Source: Pseudolysobacter sp964466115 | Lineage (GTDB): Bacteria; Pseudomonadota; Gammaproteobacteria; Xanthomonadales; Rhodanobacteraceae | Direction: 5' to 3' | NCBI GenBank assembly: GCA_964466115.1 | Contig: CAYXMH010000009.1 | Coordinates: 1 to 64,000, forward strand | Length of the DNA: 64,000 nucleotides | Part shown: positions 1-7,769 of the stretch, piece by piece | Position numbering within the stretch: the stretch's first letter is position 1 | Layout: each line of letters begins with the position of its first letter | Notes under the pieces: generated by a model | What the model saw: the letters and a program-made list of their open reading frames with translations, nothing else | What the model was told of the DNA's origin: nothing | The model's database searches: none | Position numbers and translations under genes: made by a program

Positions 1-76
<76 letters not shown>

Positions 77-163
77 AATAAGGCCCGCCATCTTACGGAA
101 TCGATGGGCCAAGTCAACCTTTGGCTTGAGTTTTCTTAAGGTAACGCTGCAAATACCAGGCGA

Positions 164-517
164 TTAACTCGTTGCCACTTTGTTTTCATCGGACTCAATC
201 GTGAAGCTCTCGCCACAACCACACTCCCCCGTTACTTTAGGGTTGCGGAAGACAAACGCCGAATTAAGTCCCTGGCGCGCGAAATCGATTTCAGTGCCGT
301 CGACCAAGGGCAAACTTTTGGCGTCAACCACCAGCGTAAACCCATCTTGCGAGAATACGCGATCGTCGCCGTTCACATTCTCGGCCAAATCAACCGTGTA
401 GGCATAACCGGAGCACCCGGTTTTACGCACGCCAAAACGGATGGCTTTCGCAGTCGGCTGGCTGGCCAGAAAAGTCTGCATGCGTTGCCGCGCTGCGGGT
501 GTGATTTGAATGCCCAT
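164..517 (-). CDS. iscA: Iron-sulfur cluster assembly protein IscA (HesB/IscA family)
   Basis: A-type Fe-S carrier of 117 residues that receives or transfers Fe-S clusters or iron during cytoplasmic cluster assembly. The three invariant cysteines are C35 (TGCSG) and C99/C101 in the C-terminal GECGCGESF motif; this tail resembles IscA more than ErpA. I chose the ATG at 517 because the family starts about ten residues before the first conserved strand; an in-frame upstream extension to 565 has no family resemblance. It is divergent from asnS, and no iscS, iscU or hscBA lies in the window, so it stands apart from an isc operon. ErpA or SufA are alternative names. nfuA at 24306 is a second Fe-S carrier in this window. 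Confidence 0.87.
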   Translation of the reverse strand: MGIQITPAARQRMQTFLASQPTAKAIRFGVRKTGCSGYAYTVDLAENVNGDDRVFSQDGFTLVVDAKSLPLVDGTEIDFARQGLNSAFVFRNPKVTGECGCGESFTIESDENKVATS

Positions 518-622
518 ATTTGTGATTCTACCTCTAACCGCGCAACAACTCACGCTGGAATCCAAGTTCCGTTATGATTGCGGGTTTTTAGATACACCGT
601 TTAGTACAGGAGTTTTCAAGGC

Positions 623-2023
623 ATGTCGGTCATCAGTGTGAAAGCGGCTTTGTCGGGTGCAATGGCCACGGGCGGAGAAATCAGTGTACGCGGATGGGTT
701 CGCACGCGGCGCGACTCCAAAGCGGGACTGTCGTTCGTAACCATCAGTGACGGTTCTTGTTTTGATGCAATTCAAGTCGTTGCACCAAACTCTCTCACCA
801 ATTACGCCTCCGAGGTGCAGCACTTAACCGCAGGCTGCGCGGTGATCGCCTATGGCGCATTAGTGCCTTCCCAGGGTAAGGGACAAAGCTTCGAAATCCA
901 GGCGACGCGGCTTGACGTGGTGGGCATGGTCGATGATCCCGAAACCTATCCGATCCAGCCCAAAGCGCACACCATGGAATTCCTACGCGAAGTGGCGCAT
1001 TTGCGGCCGCGGACCAACACATTTGGCGCGGTGGCGCGGGTGCGACATTGCATCGCTCAGGCGATTCACCGCTATTTTCACGAACGGGACTTTTTCTGGG
1101 TCAACACGCCGATCATCACCGCCAGCGATTGTGAAGGTGCGGGGCAGATGTTTCGGGTATCAACCCTCGATATGGCGAACTTGCCGCGTACGGATACAGG
1201 CCAAATCGATGTGGGCAAGGATTTTTTCGGTCGGGAAACGTTTTTGACGGTATCGGGGCAGCTTAACGTCGAGGCGTACTGCTTGGCTTTGAGCAAGGTC
1301 TATACGTTTGGTCCAACCTTTCGTGCCGAGAACTCAAACACCACGCGGCACTTGGCCGAGTTTTGGATGATTGAGCCCGAAATTGCATTTGCCGATCTCA
1401 AGGCCGATGCCGATTTGGCGGAAGATTTCTTGAAAGCCATTTTTACGGCGGTGCTCACCGAACGTGCAGACGACATGAAGTTTTTCGTTGAACGTATTGA
1501 AAAAACAGCAATTTCTAGATTAGAAAACTTTATCCGTGAACCATTCGAGCGCATCGAATACGGCGAAGCGGTAAAAATTCTCAAAGATTCCGGTAAGAAA
1601 TTCGATTATCCGATTGAATGGGGTCTCGATCTACAAACCGAGCACGAACGCTATTTGGTTGAAAACCACGTCGGCCGCCCGGTCATCGTGATGAATTACC
1701 CTGAGCAAATCAAAGCGTTTTACATGCGCATGAATGACGACGGCCGCACGGTCGCGGCCATGGATGTATTGGCGCCGGGCATTGGCGAGATCATCGGTGG
1801 CAGCCAGCGCGAAGAGCGCCTCGACCGACTCGATGCCCGCATGGCACAGTTTCACATCGATCCTAAGCACTATCAGTGGTACCGCGATTTACGCCGCTAC
1901 GGTACCGTGCCGCATGCCGGGTTTGGTTTGGGCTTTGAGCGGTTGGTGGTGTATGTGTGTGGACTATCGAATATCCGCGACGCCATCCCCTACCCGCGCG
2001 TTCCTGGCAGTGCTGAATTCTAA
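623..2023 (+). CDS. asnS: Asparaginyl-tRNA synthetase
   Basis: Class IIb aminoacyl-tRNA synthetase that charges tRNA-Asn with asparagine using ATP in the cytoplasm. At 466 residues it has the normal bacterial length. An N-terminal OB-fold anticodon-binding domain (about residues 18-105, with VRGWVRTRRDS) is followed by the class II catalytic domain. Motif 2 is visible as the FRAENSNTTRHLAEFWMIE region and motif 3 as the C-terminal GFGLGFERLV, the arginine binding ATP. The start at 623 has an AGGAG sequence about 10 bases upstream. The stop codon overlaps the start of the next gene by one base (TAATG), suggesting translational coupling. The function is well supported. Confidence 0.97.
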   Translation: MSVISVKAALSGAMATGGEISVRGWVRTRRDSKAGLSFVTISDGSCFDAIQVVAPNSLTNYASEVQHLTAGCAVIAYGALVPSQGKGQSFEIQATRLDVVGMVDDPETYPIQPKAHTMEFLREVAHLRPRTNTFGAVARVRHCIAQAIHRYFHERDFFWVNTPIITASDCEGAGQMFRVSTLDMANLPRTDTGQIDVGKDFFGRETFLTVSGQLNVEAYCLALSKVYTFGPTFRAENSNTTRHLAEFWMIEPEIAFADLKADADLAEDFLKAIFTAVLTERADDMKFFVERIEKTAISRLENFIREPFERIEYGEAVKILKDSGKKFDYPIEWGLDLQTEHERYLVENHVGRPVIVMNYPEQIKAFYMRMNDDGRTVAAMDVLAPGIGEIIGGSQREERLDRLDARMAQFHIDPKHYQWYRDLRRYGTVPHAGFGLGFERLVVYVCGLSNIRDAIPYPRVPGSAEF

Positions 2024-2331
2024 TGGACTTAGAGCCCTTCACATTTGAGCAATGGTGGGTCGCCGGTTTTGGCGATTTATTGGTATGGGCCCGCTTGCGT
2101 TTGTTTGAATCAGGTCGTGCCGAAGTATTTGATTGCGATGGCCAACTCCGCTCGTACGTGGATGAAGATCTCGCGCGCCAGGCACTCCTCGACGCCGAAT
2201 TCCATGCTTTCGACGGTTTGGACGAAGACGATGCCAATAGGATGGGTTTTTCGTTGGAGGACCTCGTTCCCCCCGAAGCCGAGGAAGATGAAGCTCTCGT
2301 CCCGATGATGACGCAGCGATTACGGCATTAA
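2023..2331 (+). CDS. Small acidic protein of unknown function
   Basis: This 102-residue protein is not recognised. It is strongly acidic, especially its C-terminal half, which is rich in Asp and Glu (for example LDEDDANRMGFSLEDLVPPEAEEDEALVP), and has an aromatic N-terminus (FTFEQWWVAGFGD). No signal peptide or membrane helix is visible, so it is probably cytoplasmic. Its ATG overlaps the asnS stop codon in a TAATG arrangement, the main evidence that it is translated and co-transcribed with asnS. A role linked to translation would be a guess from position only. Confidence 0.72.
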   Translation: MDLEPFTFEQWWVAGFGDLLVWARLRLFESGRAEVFDCDGQLRSYVDEDLARQALLDAEFHAFDGLDEDDANRMGFSLEDLVPPEAEEDEALVPMMTQRLRH

Positions 2332-2359
2332 GTAATAGTCAACGAGCAAAGAGAAGCCC

Positions 2360-3148
2360 ATGAACCTCGATCTTATCGGCAAGCACGCCCTGGTCTGCGG
2401 CGGATCACAAGGCATAGGCCGCGCGACTGCGATGGAACTTGCAAGTCTGGGTGCCAATGTCACGGTGCTCGCTCGCTCCCCAGACGGATTACAAAGTGTG
2501 GTTGCTGCCTTGGCTTGCACACATTCAAAACAAACGCATGGTTTTATCGCAGCCGATATAACCAATGCGGATGCACTGCAAACTAAAATCAAAACCTTAG
2601 TCGATTCACGAGCAGTGCAAATCCTGATTAATAACACCGGAGGCCCCCCTGGCGGGCCCGCCCACACGGCCAATATCGCAGCGTATACGAGTGCTTTTCA
2701 ACAGCACTTAATCGCTAATCAAACCCTGGTGCAAACGATATTGCCCGGTATGCAGCGCGCGCAGTACGGGCGCATCGTCAATGTGATCTCAACCTCAGTG
2801 AAGGAGCCGATTAAAAATCTCGGCGTATCAAATACGATCCGTGGCGCGGTCGCCAGTTGGGCGAAAACGTTGGCCAGCGAACTTGGGCCGTTCGGTATTA
2901 CCGTTAATAACGTTTTGCCCGGTTACACAAAAACGCAACGGTTAGATCAAATACTTAGCGATCGGGCAAAAGCGGCAGACACTAGCCCTGATGCAATTGC
3001 CAAAGCGATGATTGCCAGCGTGCCATTGGGGAGATTTGCGCAACCTGAAGAAATCGCCAGTGTCATTGCATTTTTAGTGTCACCTGCTGCCGGCTATGTC
3101 AATGGTATAAATGTGCCAGTGGATGGTGGACGTACATTGTCGTTGTGA
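2360..3148 (+). CDS. SDR-family oxidoreductase with altered active site
   Basis: A 262-residue short-chain dehydrogenase/reductase of the FabG-like type. The N-terminal Rossmann motif is intact (GGSQGIGR, residues 14-21) and followed by NNTGG (91-95), the NNAG equivalent. The catalytic YxxxK motif is not present: the aligned segment reads GVSNTIRGA, so Tyr becomes Ser157 and Lys becomes Arg161, although Ser144 is retained. The substrate is therefore uncertain and classical SDR catalysis may be changed. The gene lies 22 bases before an aldehyde dehydrogenase of the aminomuconate-semialdehyde type, which suggests a joint role in the lower part of kynurenine catabolism. That role is inference from position. 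Confidence 0.85.
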   Translation: MNLDLIGKHALVCGGSQGIGRATAMELASLGANVTVLARSPDGLQSVVAALACTHSKQTHGFIAADITNADALQTKIKTLVDSRAVQILINNTGGPPGGPAHTANIAAYTSAFQQHLIANQTLVQTILPGMQRAQYGRIVNVISTSVKEPIKNLGVSNTIRGAVASWAKTLASELGPFGITVNNVLPGYTKTQRLDQILSDRAKAADTSPDAIAKAMIASVPLGRFAQPEEIASVIAFLVSPAAGYVNGINVPVDGGRTLSL

Positions 3149-3170
3149 GCCCTACTTAAGAATCGCTACG

Positions 3171-4637
3171 ATGGTGTCTATGACTCCTATTCCGACTGAA
3201 CTTACGAATTTTATTGCCGGCCGTTTATGCGCCCCACAATCTGGCCGTTATCTCGATGTATATGAGCCTGCGACGGCGACGGTTTACACGCGCTGCCCGG
3301 ACTCATCGTCGGATGATGTTGCAGCTGCTGTCGCCGCGGCAAAAAGTGCGTTTCGCGATTGGGCGGCGACATCTGCCAATCAACGTGCGCAAATATTGCA
3401 GCGATTGGCTGCTCTGATTGAAGCGCAAAGCGATTTATTCGCACAAGCCGAATCGCGTGATAGCGGCAAGCCGCTGTCATTGGCAGCCAGCGTTGATATC
3501 CCGCGCGCCATCGCCAACTTGCGATTCTTCGCCGCCGCCATCACTCAGTTTTCTTCCGAATCGCACGGTATGGAAGACCACGGTTTTAATTACACCTTGC
3601 GCCAACCACTCGGCGTTGTTGGCTGCATCTCGCCTTGGAACTTACCGTTGTATTTGTTCACTTGGAAAATTGCACCAGCCTTGGCGGCAGGCAATACCGT
3701 GGTGGCGAAACCCTCAGAAGTCACGCCGTTCACCGCTTTCCTGCTGGCCAAGTTGTGCAACGAGGCTGGATTACCACCCGGCGTATTGAACATCGTGCAC
3801 GGTACCGGACCGAAAGCGGGCCAAGCGTTGATCGAGCACCCGGACGTAAAAGCGATCTCATTTACCGGCAGCACCCAAACCGGCGCTGCGATCGCTAAAG
3901 TGGCTGCGCCAAAATTTAAAAAAATCAGTTTGGAAATGGGCGGGAAAAATCCCACGCTGATTTTTGCCGATGCCGATCGCACCGATTTATTGGAAACGAT
4001 TGTACGCTCAGCATTTTCCAATCAGGGTCAAATTTGCCTATGTGGCTCGCGAATTTTGATTGAACGCAGCTACTACAACGAATTTCGTGATGCATTTGTT
4101 GAGCGCGTGCGACAAATGCGCATTGGTGATCCGCAAGACCCTTCGGTTCAGCTCGGAGCGATCGTATCTCGAGCTCACTACGAAAAAGTTCTCGGCCATA
4201 TTCAAATTGCTCGGGAGGAAGGCGCTTCCATCTTGTGCGGTGGCCATCCGATTCATCCCGATGGGCGTTGCAACGCAGGCTGGTTCATCGCGCCAACGGT
4301 TGTGGAAGGTCTTGGCCCAGAATGCCGAACCAATCAAGAAGAAATTTTTGGTCCGGTCGTTTCACTTATGCCCTTTGATACGGAAGAGCACGCGTTGCAG
4401 CAGGCCAACGCTACCGCTTATGGATTGGCTGCTTCGATATGGACGTCCAATTTATCGCGGGCCCACCGCCTTGCTGCGAGACTTGAAGCCGGTATCGTTT
4501 GGATCAATTGTTGGATGCTGCGGGATTTACGAACCCCATTTGGTGGGGTAAAGCAATCTGGCTTGGGTCGTGAAGGCGGGCTCGAAGCATTGCGCTTTTT
4601 TACCGAAACAAAAAATGTTTGCGTTAACCTAAAATGA
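3171..4637 (+). CDS. Aldehyde dehydrogenase, probably 2-aminomuconate/2-hydroxymuconate semialdehyde dehydrogenase
   Basis: NAD(P)-dependent aldehyde dehydrogenase of 488 residues. The general base Glu255 (LEMGGKN), catalytic Cys289 (NQGQICLC) and cofactor loop FTGSTQTG are all present. The C-terminal WINCWMLRDLRTPFGG segment is typical of the hydroxymuconate/aminomuconate semialdehyde dehydrogenase (ALDH8-like) branch. With the ACMSD, kynureninase and kynurenine monooxygenase at 32-36.5 kb, the expected reaction is 2-aminomuconate semialdehyde to 2-aminomuconate. Starts at 3171 and 3180 are both possible and neither has a strong ribosome-binding site; a longer in-frame extension runs back into the SDR gene and is unlikely. 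Substrate assignment is moderate; family assignment is certain. Confidence 0.88.
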   Translation: MVSMTPIPTELTNFIAGRLCAPQSGRYLDVYEPATATVYTRCPDSSSDDVAAAVAAAKSAFRDWAATSANQRAQILQRLAALIEAQSDLFAQAESRDSGKPLSLAASVDIPRAIANLRFFAAAITQFSSESHGMEDHGFNYTLRQPLGVVGCISPWNLPLYLFTWKIAPALAAGNTVVAKPSEVTPFTAFLLAKLCNEAGLPPGVLNIVHGTGPKAGQALIEHPDVKAISFTGSTQTGAAIAKVAAPKFKKISLEMGGKNPTLIFADADRTDLLETIVRSAFSNQGQICLCGSRILIERSYYNEFRDAFVERVRQMRIGDPQDPSVQLGAIVSRAHYEKVLGHIQIAREEGASILCGGHPIHPDGRCNAGWFIAPTVVEGLGPECRTNQEEIFGPVVSLMPFDTEEHALQQANATAYGLAASIWTSNLSRAHRLAARLEAGIVWINCWMLRDLRTPFGGVKQSGLGREGGLEALRFFTETKNVCVNLK

Positions 4638-4811
4638 AGGCTGGCGGAGACTTAATTTCATGTATTTATTAAAAAAATATCATTTCTGCAGTCTATTATC
4701 CTGGTTTTCCTTAACATTATTGCAACAGACAATTAACCCAAGATACACGTGAGCTGAGTAGTCTTTAAACTGCGATATCGGGATGCTTTTCATCGGATAA
4801 GGAGACCGGCA

Positions 4812-5033
4812 ATGCGCAGTTTACGCACACCAGAAACCACCATGTTTGGTTATGTGATCGAGCGGATCGAAGATCGCGACGATCTGGGTTTGACCGATGC
4901 GCTTTGCTTTGAGGTTCTGTCTCCGGCCAGTGGCGCCGTGCTGGCCAGCTTTCCAAGTCGACGCGATGCGGAATGCTTTGTCTTGCGCCGTGAATTGCGT
5001 AACCCGGTAGAAGTGGAAACCGTACCACACTAA
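4812..5033 (+). CDS. Small protein of unknown function
   Basis: A 73-residue protein that I do not recognise. The ATG is preceded by a clear Shine-Dalgarno sequence (AAGGAG, 8 bases upstream), which is the strongest support for a real gene. The product is soluble, charged, and has no signal peptide or membrane segment; it reads as one small alpha/beta fold (IERIEDRDDLGLTDAL, then FPSRRDAECFVLRRELR). A 174-bp AT-rich gap separates it from the aldehyde dehydrogenase, so it probably has its own promoter. It ends 23 bases before the convergent omega-amidase gene. Confidence 0.62.
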   Translation: MRSLRTPETTMFGYVIERIEDRDDLGLTDALCFEVLSPASGAVLASFPSRRDAECFVLRRELRNPVEVETVPH

Positions 5034-5056
5034 GTCTAAGGGTGGCGATTATCCAT

Positions 5057-5854
5057 TCAGACGATATTGAAATCGTCCGCATCCATCCAAGCCGGAAAGC
5101 GTTCGCGATGCGCCTGCAATGTTGTGGCATCCAGGGTCACCGTAACAGATTGTTCTTCGGTACCCAGTTCAATCAATGGCAACCCAAGAAAATCCAACGC
5201 CACGCTATCGCCGGCATAGGCAAGCTGGTTGCCATCGGTACCCACGCGGTTAACGCCGATGCAGTAACTCAAATTCTCAATGGCGCGAGCACGCAACAGC
5301 GTTTGCCAGGCGTAACGTCGTGGCGATGGCCAATTCGCGACAAAAATCAAAAGATCGTAATCGAAGCGTTGGGTTGCCGTGTGATCGAAGCGGTTGCGAA
5401 TCCAAACGGGGAAACGCAAGTCGTAACAAACCATGGAACAAATGCGCCAGCCGTTTAATTCCACAATCAAGCGCGACTCACCTGCCCCATAGCGTTCGTG
5501 TTCGCCCGCCATGCGAAACAAATGGCGTTTGTCGTAAAACTCATGGCTACCATCGGCTCGCATCCATATCAGCCGATTAAAGCATCGGTCTTGATCACGA
5601 ATGACCATGCTGCCGGTAATCGTTGCGTTGATTTCGCGTGCTAAACCTTGCAGCCAGGTCAAACTTTCGCCTTGCATCGTTTCAGCCGCGCTTAATGTGT
5701 CATTCGTAAAGCCGCTGGTGAACGTTTCCGGCAACACCACCAAATCGGTTTGACCTTTTAGCGCACGTATCGAGTTTCCGTAATAAGTACGATTGGCTGC
5801 TTGATCGAGCCAACGAGTAGCCCCCTGAATTAGGCTGACCCTTAGATTTTGCAT
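5057..5854 (-). CDS. Nitrilase-superfamily omega-amidase (YafV/NIT2-like)
   Basis: A 265-residue member of the nitrilase superfamily. The catalytic triad is visible as Glu43 (VLPETF), Lys109 (YDKRHLF) and Cys143 (SMVCYDLRFP). The CYDLRFP signature matches omega-amidases such as E. coli YafV and eukaryotic NIT2, which hydrolyse 2-oxoglutaramate or 2-oxosuccinamate. The gene begins inside the 3' end of the aminotransferase gene (13-base overlap), so the two form an operon. This fits the glutamine transaminase/omega-amidase pairing, in which the amidase pulls transamination forward by removing the amide keto acid. Cytoplasmic; substrate inferred from family and context. Confidence 0.88.
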   Translation of the reverse strand: MQNLRVSLIQGATRWLDQAANRTYYGNSIRALKGQTDLVVLPETFTSGFTNDTLSAAETMQGESLTWLQGLAREINATITGSMVIRDQDRCFNRLIWMRADGSHEFYDKRHLFRMAGEHERYGAGESRLIVELNGWRICSMVCYDLRFPVWIRNRFDHTATQRFDYDLLIFVANWPSPRRYAWQTLLRARAIENLSYCIGVNRVGTDGNQLAYAGDSVALDFLGLPLIELGTEEQSVTVTLDATTLQAHRERFPAWMDADDFNIV

Positions 5855-6987
5855 AGTCGCTCCGCCGCCGCCCTCAATGTTTCATCTTGCTTGGCAAAAC
5901 AAAACCGAATCAGTTTATTATCCGGTGGTGTTTCGTAAAAGGCAGAAATCGGAATGGCGGCGACCCCCGCCTCGCGCACCAGCCATTCGCAAAAATTCAA
6001 ATCGTCTTTATCGCTTAACGCCGAATAATCGGCCAGCTGGAAATAGGCGCCGCAGACCGGTAGCAATTTAAATTTGGTTGTTGCCAACAAAGCCTGGAAT
6101 GTGTCGCGTTTTTGCTGATAGAACGCCGGAAGATTCAGATAATGCTCAGGCATGGATTCCAGAACATCAGCAAACGCCCATTGCGCCGGATTAAATGTGC
6201 AAAAAGTCAAATATTGATGCACTTTGCGAAACTCGGCGGTTAATGGCGGCGGCGCGACGCAATAGCCCACTTTCCAACCGGTGCAGTGAAACGTTTTACC
6301 GAACGAGCTGATAACAAAACTGCGTGCCGCAAGTTCAGAATGGCGCAACACGCTTTGATGTTCGCAACCATCGAAAATGATGTGCTCGTACACTTCATCG
6401 GAAAGCACTAAAATGTCGTGCTTGCGCGTAATTTCTGCAAGCTCAGTCAAATCCGCACTCGAAAACACCGCACCCGTTGGGTTATGCGGTGAATTAACGA
6501 TGATCATTCGCGTTTTTGGTGTGATCGCATCGCGCACGCGTTGCCAATCGACATGAAAGTTTGGCGCCACCAGCGGCACGTGTACCGCTCGCGCACCGCA
6601 AAGCTCAATTGCCGGCTCGTAGGAGTCGTAGCAGGGATCGAGAACCACGATTTCATCGCCCGGATGCGCAACCGCGGCAATCGCTGCAAACAGCGCTTCC
6701 GTGGCACCGGAGGTGATCGTAATCTCATTTTCCGCATGCACCTTGCGCGCGTACAAACGCTCCGTCTTTAAGGCAATTTGTTCACGCAATCTCGCAATCC
6801 CGGTCATCGGCGCATACTGGTTCTTGCCGGCATTCATGTGCCGGCTTAGCGCATCGCGCAAGCTTTGGGGACCATCGAAATCGGGAAATCCCTGTCCTAA
6901 GTTCACTGCTTGATGTTGCATCGCCAGTTGTGACATGACGCTAAATATCGTCGTGCCGACTTTGGGCAACTTCGTTTGAATATGCAT
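5842..6987 (-). CDS. PLP-dependent aminotransferase (YbdL / glutamine transaminase K / kynurenine aminotransferase-like)
   Basis: A fold-type I aminotransferase of 381 residues. The PLP-binding lysine is Lys231 (SSFGKTFHCTGWK), with NSPHNPTGAVF (165-175) and the LSDEVYEH motif also present. Overall it resembles E. coli YbdL (methionine aminotransferase) and the glutamine transaminase K/kynurenine aminotransferase group. It overlaps the downstream omega-amidase gene by 13 bases. It probably transaminates 4-methylthio-2-oxobutyrate or aromatic keto acids using glutamine or methionine. Because kynurenine-pathway genes are nearby, kynurenine transamination to kynurenate is a possible side activity but is not shown by the sequence. 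Confidence 0.88.
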   Translation of the reverse strand: MHIQTKLPKVGTTIFSVMSQLAMQHQAVNLGQGFPDFDGPQSLRDALSRHMNAGKNQYAPMTGIARLREQIALKTERLYARKVHAENEITITSGATEALFAAIAAVAHPGDEIVVLDPCYDSYEPAIELCGARAVHVPLVAPNFHVDWQRVRDAITPKTRMIIVNSPHNPTGAVFSSADLTELAEITRKHDILVLSDEVYEHIIFDGCEHQSVLRHSELAARSFVISSFGKTFHCTGWKVGYCVAPPPLTAEFRKVHQYLTFCTFNPAQWAFADVLESMPEHYLNLPAFYQQKRDTFQALLATTKFKLLPVCGAYFQLADYSALSDKDDLNFCEWLVREAGVAAIPISAFYETPPDNKLIRFCFAKQDETLRAAAERLCKI

Positions 6988-7074
6988 TATCGTCTACTGT
7001 TTGGATGGCCAAATGGCCGTAAATACTAGCATGGGGCGGTTTTCGGTGATTTAACTGTTTTTTTACCGAACTTA

Positions 7075-7104
7075 TGGACATTTAAGAGCTCAGACGTTTA
7101 CAAT
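7075..7104 (+). promoter_or_regulatory. Candidate sigma-70 promoter for rpmJ
   Basis: A TGGACA -35-like hexamer (7075-7080) and a TACAAT -10-like hexamer (7099-7104) are separated by 18 bases, about 40 bases before the rpmJ start codon. Each hexamer matches consensus at five of six positions. The assignment is by inspection only. Confidence 0.45.
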
Positions 7105-7141
7105 ATCCGGCTTTACCATTGATTTCATCTGAGGCAATACC

Positions 7142-7267
7142 ATGAAAGTTCTGTCATCGCTTAAATCAGCGAAAACACGCCATCGCGATTGCAAAGTAGT
7201 GCGCCGCCGCGGCAAGGTATTCGTGATTTGTAAAAGCAATCCGCGCTTTAAGGCACGCCAGCGCTAA
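7142..7267 (+). CDS. rpmJ: 50S ribosomal protein L36, C-minus type
   Basis: A 41-residue L36 protein of the large ribosomal subunit, very basic and beginning MKVLSSLKSAKTRHRDC. Only two of the zinc-ribbon cysteines remain (C17 and C30); the first cysteine and the histidine ligand are absent. It is thus the zinc-independent (YkgO-like) form and not the C-plus form. As I recall, Xanthomonadaceae carry this form as their L36, which supports the lineage call. A GAGG ribosome-binding site lies about 8 bases upstream. The gene is monocistronic, divergent from the aminotransferase gene, and followed by two hairpins. Confidence 0.93.
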   Translation: MKVLSSLKSAKTRHRDCKVVRRRGKVFVICKSNPRFKARQR

Positions 7268-7285
7268 ATAACGCCGCTTCTATCC

Positions 7286-7324
7286 TTGGGTTTTTAGCCC
7301 AATATTAAGGTTTTAGGCTTAATA
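7286..7324 (+). terminator. Tandem hairpins after rpmJ
   Basis: Two adjacent inverted repeats follow rpmJ: TTGGG...CCCAA (7286-7302) and TATTAAG...CTTAATA (7303-7324, perfect 7-bp arms). Neither is followed by a strong T-run, so intrinsic termination is plausible but not certain. Confidence 0.45.
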
Positions 7325-7406
7325 TCATGGATATACGCGCGCCAATCTGCTAAAAAGCGGCAGCGTATCTGCGCCGCGTTGTGTGGCAAGACTGGAGCCC
7401 AAGCCA

Positions 7407-7766
7407 ATGAATCCGAAATTTTACCGTTATTCGATCGCTTTTGCTGGTCTAGCACTAGGCTTAAGTAGCAGCGTTCAGGCTGATGACACAAGAAAATCTT
7501 CGGGCGATACCTTATTGGTCGACCGCGTTAAGCAGGAACAAAGCTTAAACGCGCCGACTCGCGGCATGCTGATGTCGCAGGTTGAAAAAAAATTTGGAGC
7601 ACCGGTCGATAAACTGTCACCGGCCGGTGGGGATTCACCGAAGCATCCGGTGATCAATCGGTGGACCTACGAAAATTTCATCGTGTATTTTGAACGCGAT
7701 CACGTTATTACCAGTGTCGCCAAACACGCAAGCGCAACTGAAATCGGTCCAAAAGGCGCCAACTAA
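7407..7766 (+). CDS. Exported small protein with SmpA/BamE-like motif
   Basis: A 119-residue protein with a Sec signal peptide (about residues 1-25, charged start then IAFAGLALGLSSSVQA). The mature part contains RGMLMSQVEKKFGAP, which resembles the short motif of SmpA/OmlA (BamE-like) small outer-membrane-associated proteins, followed by TYENFIVYFERDHVITSV, like their second half. There is no lipobox, so it is likely periplasmic. The ATG at 7407 is preferred to an upstream in-frame start because it gives a normal signal peptide and follows GGAG. It ends 3 bases before aguA, so it may be co-transcribed with the agmatine genes. Its function is unknown. Confidence 0.78.
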   Translation: MNPKFYRYSIAFAGLALGLSSSVQADDTRKSSGDTLLVDRVKQEQSLNAPTRGMLMSQVEKKFGAPVDKLSPAGGDSPKHPVINRWTYENFIVYFERDHVITSVAKHASATEIGPKGAN

Positions 7767-7769
7767 TCA

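Noticed and set aside
4660..4752. Possible 30-residue hydrophobic peptide (starting MYLLKKYHFC) after a CGGAG sequence
   Set aside because: AT-rich spacer DNA, no other support, and poor coding signal; too short to call without homologues.
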